Under the pieces are notes generated by a model. That model ran no database searches. It had not been told where the DNA came from and saw nothing but the letters and a program-made list of their open reading frames with translations. Made by a program: the position numbers and the translations under genes. From Oscillospiraceae bacterium (lineage in GTDB: Bacteria; Bacillota; Clostridia; Oscillospirales; Oscillospiraceae), in the NCBI GenBank assembly GCA_031260745.1, contig JAISKY010000097.1:1-5148 (forward strand): a stretch of DNA of 5,148 nucleotides. The letters are read 5' to 3'. Shown in pieces: positions 1 through 5,148 of the stretch (position 1 is the stretch's first letter; every line of letters starts with the position of its first letter).

Positions 1-37
1 GTCCGTATTTAATTTGGGCGCGATCCTGCGCGATTAG
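1..37 (+). CDS. C-terminal tail of an upstream gene, possibly the NuoF/HydB-like (StnB) subunit
   Basis: The frame starting at base 2 reads SVFNLGAILRD and stops with TAG at 35-37. It is the same frame as the large downstream gene, 39 bases before that gene's likely start. The ending resembles the last turn of the C-terminal ferredoxin domain of NuoF/HydB-type subunits, which often finish as C-x-F-x-A-I plus a few residues, and such a subunit is the usual upstream neighbour of a HydA/StnC-like gene. The position that should be the last cluster cysteine is Phe here (codon ttt at 8-10). Only about a dozen codons are visible, so the assignment rests mainly on context and is tentative. Confidence 0.3.
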   Translation, partial: SVFNLGAILRD

Positions 38-76
38 CCGGAGTTTATCACCCACAAATAACCGGGTTATAAAAAA

Positions 77-3000
77 ATTAAAACTTACAAACTTAATATA
101 CACGACCGCGAAGTTTCCGGTCTGCCGGGGCAGACTATCCTGGAGGTTTGCCGCGAAAACGACATAGAAATCCCGACGCTGTGCCACAACGACCTTACCG
201 AGACTTACGGCGCTTGCGGAATTTGCGTCGTTGAGGTTGAGGGCAATCCGAAACTTCCGAAAGCTTGCGCCACAGAGATTTCAGACGGAATGAATATCCG
301 TACCGATACTCCGAGAGTTCGCGAGCTGCGCCGAACTAACCTTGAATTATTGCTTAGCAATCACACGGGAGATTGTATCGCTCCGTGCAAGTTAGGCTGT
401 CCCGGAAATACGGATTGCCAGGGTTATGTCGGGCTAATCGCGAACGGCGAATTTGATTCGGCGCTGAAACTGATAAGAGAGAAAATTCCGCTACCTGCGG
501 CGATTGGGCGCGTGTGTCCTCACCCGTGCGAAACCGCGTGCAGACGCGGACTTGTAGATGAACCGATTGCCATCGCGGCAATGAAACGATTCGCGGCTGA
601 TATGGACATCGCGGCGACCGGAGGTTATATTCCGGAGATTGCTCCCGAAACCGGAAAGAGCGTCGCGATAATCGGCGGAGGTCCGTACGGGCTTTCGGCG
701 GCGTATTATCTGCGGCGTAAAGGTCACACCGTCACGATAATCGACGCTATGCCTAAGCTCGGCGGTATGCTGCGCTACGGAATCCCGGAGTACCGTTTGC
801 CTAAAGCTCTGCTTAACGCAGAAATCGAGCTGATAGGCAAAATGGGCGTCGCGTTCGTTACCGACACTAAAGTCGGAGTAGATATTCCGTTCTCGTCAAT
901 TCACGAAAAATACGACGCGGTATGTATCGGAATCGGAGCTTGGGTATCGACGGGAACTGGAGCTAAAGGCGAGGACTTGCCCGGAGTAATCGGCGGCATT
1001 GACTTCCTGTACTCGGTGGAGCGCGGCAAGCCCATAACTATGGGCAAGCGCGTAGCGGTTGTCGGCGGCGGGAATACAGCTATGGACGCGTGCAGAACCG
1101 CCGTAAGGCTCGGCGCGGAAACTGTTTACAATATATACCGCCGCACTAAAGACGAAATGCCCGCCGACGCGCTTGAAATTGAGGAAGCCGAACAAGAAGG
1201 CGTTGTTTTCAAAAACCTTACGAATCCGATTGAGATAACAGCCGGAGTAACCGGCAGAGTTAAAAGCGTCAAATTGCAGATTATGGAACTTGGCGCGCCC
1301 GACGCGTCAGGCAGACGCGCTCCGATTCCCGTTGAGGGCAAGACGGAAACAATTGAGATTGACACGTTAATCCTCGCAATCGGTCAGGCGGTAAATCCCG
1401 CCGGATTCGACGGTTTGGATTTGACCCGCAAAAACGGAATCGCGTATGATAAGGAAACGTATATGACCTCAATTCCGGGAGTGTTCGCGGGCGGAGATTG
1501 CGGCAACGATAAAATATCAATCGCTATTGAGGCCATCGCGGACGCTGAACGCGGAGCGCAAATCATTGACGCTTATCTGCGCGGCGAGAGTATCGCTTAT
1601 CAAAAGCCGTATATTCACGAGCGCCGCGACATAACCGAAAAAACTTTCGAGGACCGCGAGCGTATATGCCGCCAAAAACTAGATACCTTGCCTGCGGATT
1701 ACAGACGCGATAACTTTTTGGAAGTTGTTCCGAACGGCTTCACCGTCGCGGACGCTATCTCAGAAGCGTCAAGATGTCTGGAATGCGGCTGCGGCGATTA
1801 CTTTGAGTGTAAACTACTTCGCTACTCCCGCGAGTACGATGTTCAGCCCGAACGCTTTGCCGGAGAGAAATCCGAAACCGAACCTGAAACCTCCCATCCG
1901 TTCATTGTTCGCGATATGAACAAGTGCATACTTTGCGGGCAGTGCGTCCGAGTCTGCGACGAGGTAATAGGCGCAGGCGCGTTAGGGCTGGTAGGACGCG
2001 GATTTGACACGGCGGCTTTGCCGACTTTGGAGCGTCCGCTGAATGAATCGGAATGCGTATCGTGCGGAATGTGCGTTTCCGTATGCCCGACCGGAGCGTT
2101 ACTGGAACGCTGCCTAACCGGAAAATCCGTACCGCTTGAGACTATCAAAACCGTCACTACCTGTTCGTTCTGTTCCGTGGGGTGTTCAATCTGCGTGGAA
2201 TCGAACGGAAATACTCTGATTAGAGCGTTACCCGACCAAAACGGAGCTGTAAACGGCGGGTTACTGTGCCATCGCGGACGCTTTGGCTTCGGACTGGCGG
2301 AAACCGGCGAATTAACATCGCCGAAAATCCGCAAAAACGGAGTTTTGGAAAAAAGCGCGTATTACGACGCGTTAATACTCATCGCTAAAAGTTTGCAAAA
2401 AGCTCAAGCGGTCTACGGTTTGGGAGCGGCGGCAATCGCGGTTTCCTCACGGCTTACGAACGAGGAAATGTACGCCGCGAAAAAACTTGCGGATTCAATC
2501 GGCGCGAAAATCATCTCGTTCGAGAATACCAGCGGCGGAATTAAGGACGTACTTGGTTACGACTGCTCTCCGAATACAATCGGCGAGCTTGCGGCTACGG
2601 GATTAATCGTCGCCGTAGGATTCGACGCAGCGGAAACTCCGGTCGCCGCGCTGAAAATGCGGCAAGCCGCTAAAAGCGGCGTAAAAACCGTGCTCGTCAA
2701 TCCGTTTGAGGGCTACGGCGATTTAACCTACGCGAGTGAGATAATCCGTACGGAAAACGACGTTCAATTACTGCGCGAGATTCTTGCGGAGCTTATTAAT
2801 CTCGGACACAGTTCCGGTATCGCGGGTTTTGACGGCGTAAAATCAGATTTGAGCGGCGTAACTCCGTCCGAGGACGCGTGTCGTCTCGCTAAGATGTACT
2901 CCGAAGCTAAGAAAGCGATGCTTGTGTTCCAGCAAAGCGTAGTTACCTCGGAATGCGCGGAACTGCTTGCGGACATCGCGCTGGTAAGCGGTCATATCGG

Positions 3001-3526
3001 CTCGCCCCGCGACGGTATTTTGCTAATGAAACCGAAGAATAACAGTCAGGGCTTAGCTAACCTCGGGATAACAGACAGCGCGGACGCGCTTGACGGGGTC
3101 AAGGCTTTGCTGATACTCGGAGAGGACCCCGATAAACTCCCGCACAGTCTGGAGTTTCTCGCGGTGTGCGATACTCACCTTACGAAAACCGCGAAACTCG
3201 CGAATGTGGTAATCCCGGGTACGGGTTTCGCCGCGACTAGCGGTACGTTTACTAATACCGAGAACCGCGTTCAGACGGTCAGAAAGATAACCGACAGCGG
3301 ACGCGTTTTGCCAAACTGGAAAGTCGTCAACGCGCTCGCTCACGCGCTTGAACACGGCTCCAACTGGACGGACGTATCCGACATCGCCGCCGAAATGCCA
3401 AATACCGCTCCGAAAAAAGCGGAGCCTAAACTCAAAGTCGTTTCCGGCGGTAAACTTACAGACCCGCGTCAAACTACCGACGCGCTGAAAGCGAAAATTG
3501 ACAGCAGCGTGACGTTTCACTCGTAA
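77..3526 (+). CDS. stnC: Stn-type electron-bifurcating transhydrogenase large subunit (NuoG/HydA-GltD-NuoG mosaic iron-sulfur flavoprotein)
   Basis: Likely cytoplasmic large subunit of a Sporomusa-type Nfn complex, coupling NADPH, NADH and ferredoxin by flavin-based electron bifurcation. Numbering is from the proposed ATT start at 77 (about 1149 residues). Domains in order: [2Fe-2S] ferredoxin with C36, C47, C50, C64; GltD/NfnB-type N-terminal cluster region with C100, C104, C108, C114 and C147, C151, C155; FAD Rossmann motif GGGPYG at 200-205; NAD(P) motif GGGNTAMD from 330, followed by YRR at 354-356, which in this family favours NADPH; second FAD motif GGD at 472-474; a Cys group at C567, C570, C572, C578; two [4Fe-4S] motifs at C617-C627 and C660-C670; a NuoG N7-like motif C696-x2-C699-x3-C703-x27-C731; then a NuoG/formate-dehydrogenase-like domain with the hallmark GTFTNTENRVQ at 1056-1066. 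There are no [FeFe]-hydrogenase H-cluster motifs. The ATG at 290 lies beyond all four [2Fe-2S] cysteines and cannot be the true start. No ATG, GTG or TTG is available in frame after the stop at 59-61. Partner NuoE/NuoF-like subunits should lie just upstream. Domain reading is firm; the Stn assignment is by architecture from memory. The alternative is a related NuoG-like subunit of another bifurcating complex. Confidence 0.8.
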   Translation: MKTYKLNIHDREVSGLPGQTILEVCRENDIEIPTLCHNDLTETYGACGICVVEVEGNPKLPKACATEISDGMNIRTDTPRVRELRRTNLELLLSNHTGDCIAPCKLGCPGNTDCQGYVGLIANGEFDSALKLIREKIPLPAAIGRVCPHPCETACRRGLVDEPIAIAAMKRFAADMDIAATGGYIPEIAPETGKSVAIIGGGPYGLSAAYYLRRKGHTVTIIDAMPKLGGMLRYGIPEYRLPKALLNAEIELIGKMGVAFVTDTKVGVDIPFSSIHEKYDAVCIGIGAWVSTGTGAKGEDLPGVIGGIDFLYSVERGKPITMGKRVAVVGGGNTAMDACRTAVRLGAETVYNIYRRTKDEMPADALEIEEAEQEGVVFKNLTNPIEITAGVTGRVKSVKLQIMELGAPDASGRRAPIPVEGKTETIEIDTLILAIGQAVNPAGFDGLDLTRKNGIAYDKETYMTSIPGVFAGGDCGNDKISIAIEAIADAERGAQIIDAYLRGESIAYQKPYIHERRDITEKTFEDRERICRQKLDTLPADYRRDNFLEVVPNGFTVADAISEASRCLECGCGDYFECKLLRYSREYDVQPERFAGEKSETEPETSHPFIVRDMNKCILCGQCVRVCDEVIGAGALGLVGRGFDTAALPTLERPLNESECVSCGMCVSVCPTGALLERCLTGKSVPLETIKTVTTCSFCSVGCSICVESNGNTLIRALPDQNGAVNGGLLCHRGRFGFGLAETGELTSPKIRKNGVLEKSAYYDALILIAKSLQKAQAVYGLGAAAIAVSSRLTNEEMYAAKKLADSIGAKIISFENTSGGIKDVLGYDCSPNTIGELAATGLIVAVGFDAAETPVAALKMRQAAKSGVKTVLVNPFEGYGDLTYASEIIRTENDVQLLREILAELINLGHSSGIAGFDGVKSDLSGVTPSEDACRLAKMYSEAKKAMLVFQQSVVTSECAELLADIALVSGHIGSPRDGILLMKPKNNSQGLANLGITDSADALDGVKALLILGEDPDKLPHSLEFLAVCDTHLTKTAKLANVVIPGTGFAATSGTFTNTENRVQTVRKITDSGRVLPNWKVVNALAHALEHGSNWTDVSDIAAEMPNTAPKKAEPKLKVVSGGKLTDPRQTTDALKAKIDSSVTFHS

Positions 3527-3535
3527 CCGTAATGA

Positions 3536-3582
3536 ACGCGGAGCAACCGTAATGGTTGCTCCGCGTCTGTCTGTGTTTTTTT
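3536..3582 (+). terminator. Rho-independent terminator of the stnC-like gene
   Basis: A perfect inverted repeat, CGCGGAGCAACC (3537-3548) and GGTTGCTCCGCG (3554-3565), encloses a five-base loop. A further A-T pair at 3536/3566 makes the stem 13 bp. It is followed by a T-rich stretch ending in seven Ts (3576-3582), though the T run begins about ten bases after the stem. It starts ten bases after the stop codon of the large plus-strand gene. On the minus strand the same stem lies just beyond the nudC stop but lacks a good T run, so it would be at best a weak terminator in that direction. Confidence 0.85.
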
Positions 3583-3584
3583 CG

Positions 3585-4439
3585 CTAAAGCGGCTCGTTT
3601 TCTTTACCGATACGGAAACGCTCAATCATTTCGGCGGTCAAAGCGATTTTAGTGTCCTGCTCCGGAATCTCCCCGCGAGGAACCCATACGCCCTCGGATA
3701 GTTCGTCCTCTTGCAGTATCACCTTGTCGTCGCCGTCCAAATCGCAGTAAAATCCCGCAAGTAAACTTCCGGACATCGCCCACGGCTGTGACTTATAAAA
3801 CCGGATATTTTTGACGCGAATCCCGACTTCCTCAAAGACCTCTCGAGCGACACATTCCTCAAAACTCTCGCCGATTTCCGCAAAGCCCGCAATCAGCGCG
3901 AAATGCGTAATCGGACGATTAGCGTACTTCGTAAGCATTAACTTGTCGCCGTTTGTCACGCCGACAATAACGACAGGGTTAATCTGGGGAAATTCCTCGT
4001 TATGGCACTCCGGGCAGTCCATTTTGCGTTCCGTTTCGTTGTGGACGAGTTTCGCGCCGCAGCGTCCGCAGATTGTACGCTTCTCGTACCACCCGGCGAT
4101 ATGAGCCGCCGTTAAGCCCGCGAACGCCATATACCCCGGCTGAATCATATAGAACGAGAATATTGGCTGAGGCTTATACTTGTCCGTATCCGGACAGCCG
4201 CTAAGCGGCCATTTCGCCATCGGAAGCAGATAGAACGCTGTTTCATCAATCTCGAACAAATACGTCAGCGTCGGATTATACTCCGCGAAGTCGGAGTATG
4301 TCGGAACTCGCGGCTCTTTCTCGTTTGCGCAGTCTAACAGCGCTTGGTTTTGACCGTAGATGAAAATGTAGTCGTTGGGTTTCGGAGTACGCGGCTTGTA
4401 CTGGTTATTGAATACGCTGGGCGCAATTTGGTGAATCAT
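3585..4439 (-). CDS. nudC: NAD(H) diphosphatase, NudC-type Nudix hydrolase
   Basis: Predicted to hydrolyse NAD(H) to AMP and NMN(H); NudC enzymes can also remove NAD caps from RNA 5' ends. The 284-residue product has the full NudC layout: an N-terminal domain (about 1-115), a four-cysteine zinc ribbon (C124, C127, C142, C145), and a Nudix domain whose box at 185-207 fits G-x5-E-x7-R-E-x2-E-E-x-G, with the metal-binding glutamates E200, E203 and E204 present. Ten residues after the box comes SQPW (217-220), the NAD(H)-specificity signature of the family; the following residues are AMSGS rather than the PFPxS of the E. coli type. Length is slightly above the E. coli enzyme. The ATG start is supported by AAGGAGA nine bases upstream. 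It lies 94 bases downstream of the HD-hydrolase gene on the same strand with no terminator between, so co-transcription is plausible. It converges on the transhydrogenase gene. Confidence 0.93.
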   Translation of the reverse strand: MIHQIAPSVFNNQYKPRTPKPNDYIFIYGQNQALLDCANEKEPRVPTYSDFAEYNPTLTYLFEIDETAFYLLPMAKWPLSGCPDTDKYKPQPIFSFYMIQPGYMAFAGLTAAHIAGWYEKRTICGRCGAKLVHNETERKMDCPECHNEEFPQINPVVIVGVTNGDKLMLTKYANRPITHFALIAGFAEIGESFEECVAREVFEEVGIRVKNIRFYKSQPWAMSGSLLAGFYCDLDGDDKVILQEDELSEGVWVPRGEIPEQDTKIALTAEMIERFRIGKENEPL

Positions 4440-4448
4440 TGCAGAGTA

Positions 4449-4455
4449 TCTCCTT
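4449..4455 (-). promoter_or_regulatory. Ribosome binding site of nudC
   Basis: The minus strand reads AAGGAGA, a near-perfect Shine-Dalgarno sequence nine bases before the ATG at 4439-4437. It fixes the start of the NudC reading frame. Confidence 0.85.
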
Positions 4456-4502
4456 AATATGTTAAATAATTTGGTTAACGAACTGGGTTCCGCGTCTTGA
4501 CG

Positions 4503-4530
4503 TTATTGTTCACTGTTAACTGTACACTGT
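4503..4530. repeat. Tandem heptamer repeat in the HD hydrolase-nudC gap
   Basis: Three adjacent seven-base units, TCACTGT (4510-4516), TAACTGT (4517-4523) and ACACTGT (4524-4530), share the core ACTGT. A degenerate fourth unit, TTATTGT (4503-4509), precedes them. On the transcribed minus strand the array reads as repeated ACAGT units and begins three bases after the stop codon of the HD gene. It also contains the small palindromes GTTAAC and TGTACA. Its function is unknown; it is not a recognisable terminator or promoter. Confidence 0.6.
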
Positions 4531-4533
4531 ATA

Positions 4534-5088
4534 TTATTCTCCCGGAACGGTTCGCATCGCCAGGATAGTACGCTCGATTAGTTCTTCTAGCGTCCAGCCC
4601 AATTTTTCCGCTCCGTCAATTATCACGTCGCGGGAGCAACCCGCGGCGAATTTCTTGTCCTTGAATTTCTTCTTTACGCTTGGTAGTTCCAAATCCGAGA
4701 CGCTCTTGGACGGGCGCATAACCGCGACCGCGCCTATTAGTCCCGTAAGCTCGTCAGCCGCGAACAGTATCTTTTCCATAACGCGAGTAGGCTCGTACGT
4801 AGTAGACGACATTCCGAAGCCGTGGCTCATCGCCGCGCGGATTATGCCGTCGTCAATTCCCGCCTCGCGAAGCAGTTCCTCGCCCTTAGCGCAATGCTCC
4901 TCGGGGTACAATTCAAAGTCGATGTCGTGCAAAAGACCTACGACCGCCCAATAGTCGGCGTTTCCGGGGTCATACTCCTCCGCGAAGTACCGCAGTACGC
5001 CCGACACAACCCCGGCGTGACGCAGATGAAACGGCTCCTTATTGTACTTTTCGAGGATTTGCCGCGCTTGCTCAATTGTGGGTATCAT
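4534..5088 (-). CDS. HD-domain hydrolase (predicted metal-dependent phosphohydrolase)
   Basis: A 184-residue soluble protein of the HD superfamily, whose members use one or two divalent metals mainly to cleave phosphoester bonds; the substrate of this subgroup is not known to me. Visible metal-ligand candidates are H24 (in LRHAGVV), the HD pair H54-D55 (in GLLHDID), H65, H89 (in SHG) and D112 (in FAADELTG). The C-terminal half, with DELTGLIGAV and then a Lys-rich stretch and KKFAAGCSRD, is typical of a compact one-domain family common in anaerobic Bacillota. There is no signal peptide, membrane segment or attached sensor domain, and no GGDEF-type or (p)ppGpp synthetase partner domain. The ATG start follows AAGGAGA by seven bases. 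It is the first gene of the visible minus-strand pair, with nudC 94 bases downstream. Family membership is secure; the reaction is not. Confidence 0.85.
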   Translation of the reverse strand: MIPTIEQARQILEKYNKEPFHLRHAGVVSGVLRYFAEEYDPGNADYWAVVGLLHDIDFELYPEEHCAKGEELLREAGIDDGIIRAAMSHGFGMSSTTYEPTRVMEKILFAADELTGLIGAVAVMRPSKSVSDLELPSVKKKFKDKKFAAGCSRDVIIDGAEKLGWTLEELIERTILAMRTVPGE

Positions 5089-5095
5089 TATGGTT

Positions 5096-5102
5096 TCTCC
5101 TT
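5096..5102 (-). promoter_or_regulatory. Ribosome binding site of the HD-hydrolase gene
   Basis: The minus strand reads AAGGAGA seven bases before the ATG at 5088-5086, the same sequence that precedes nudC, and so supports this start. The remaining bases up to 5148 are A+T-rich and probably hold the promoter, but I cannot pick out a convincing -35/-10 pair. Confidence 0.8.
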
Positions 5103-5148
5103 ATTTGTATATTTGAGTGATATTTTGCCTTACCCGCCTAATTATTAC

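Noticed and set aside
1843..2334. Minus-strand open frame of 163 codons opposite the large gene
   Set aside because: Its composition is the shadow of the plus-strand coding frame, which carries conserved cluster motifs here; it has no recognisable domain.
2162..3430. [FeFe]-hydrogenase catalytic domain, suggested by the HydA-like N-terminus
   Set aside because: None of the H-cluster motifs (TSCCP, MPCxxK, GGCxxGGG types) occurs; the C-terminus is of NuoG/FDH type.
290..3526. Start of the large gene at the first ATG, 290
   Set aside because: The same frame upstream encodes all four cysteines and the rest of a [2Fe-2S] ferredoxin domain expected at this N-terminus; 290 falls at its far end.
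3053..3625. Minus-strand open frame of 190 codons across the terminator
   Set aside because: It overlaps the end of the large gene, the terminator and the end of nudC, and has no family resemblance; an overlap shadow.
4497..4535. TTGACG followed by TATATT as a plus-strand promoter
   Set aside because: The spacing is about 27 bases, and it would fire antisense into the HD gene with no gene to serve.
5103..5148. -10-like TATACA upstream of the HD gene on the minus strand
   Set aside because: Only a partial match in A+T-rich DNA, with no credible -35 at the right distance.

Overview
The window holds three complete genes and probably the last codons of a fourth. Base composition is close to half G+C, the two minus-strand genes have AAGGAGA ribosome binding sites, and the main gene is an oxygen-sensitive type of iron-sulfur flavoprotein. 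Together these suggest a strictly anaerobic member of the Bacillota (Clostridia or Negativicutes type). That placement is inference; no rRNA or marker gene is present.

Plus strand, 1-3582: the first 37 bases read as the C-terminus of an upstream protein, plausibly the NuoF/HydB-like partner subunit. It is followed by a very large gene whose reading frame runs from about 77 to 3526. A call starting at the first ATG (290) would cut off most of an N-terminal [2Fe-2S] domain that is plainly encoded upstream. The full product (about 1149 residues) is a mosaic: NuoG/HydA-type [2Fe-2S] domain, GltD/NfnB-type FAD and NAD(P)H module, two-cluster [4Fe-4S] ferredoxin domain, and a NuoG/formate-dehydrogenase-like C-terminal part without a hydrogenase H-cluster. 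This matches the large subunit (StnC) of the Sporomusa-type electron-bifurcating transhydrogenase, which links NADH, NADPH and ferredoxin pools. The gene ends at a strong hairpin terminator.

Minus strand, 5102-3585: an HD-domain hydrolase gene is transcribed first, then a 94-base gap containing a tandem heptamer repeat, then a NudC-type NAD(H) diphosphatase. No terminator separates the two, so they may be co-transcribed. They converge on the stn-like gene. The transhydrogenase and NudC both act on pyridine nucleotides, but convergent orientation means there is no direct operon evidence for a shared role.

Main points for a second look: the mosaic large subunit and the exact place where the GltD module is spliced into the NuoG-like N-terminus; the absence of any ATG, GTG or TTG start for that gene; an extra cysteine cluster; and the heptamer repeat. 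I found no CRISPR array, mobile element, tRNA or rRNA.
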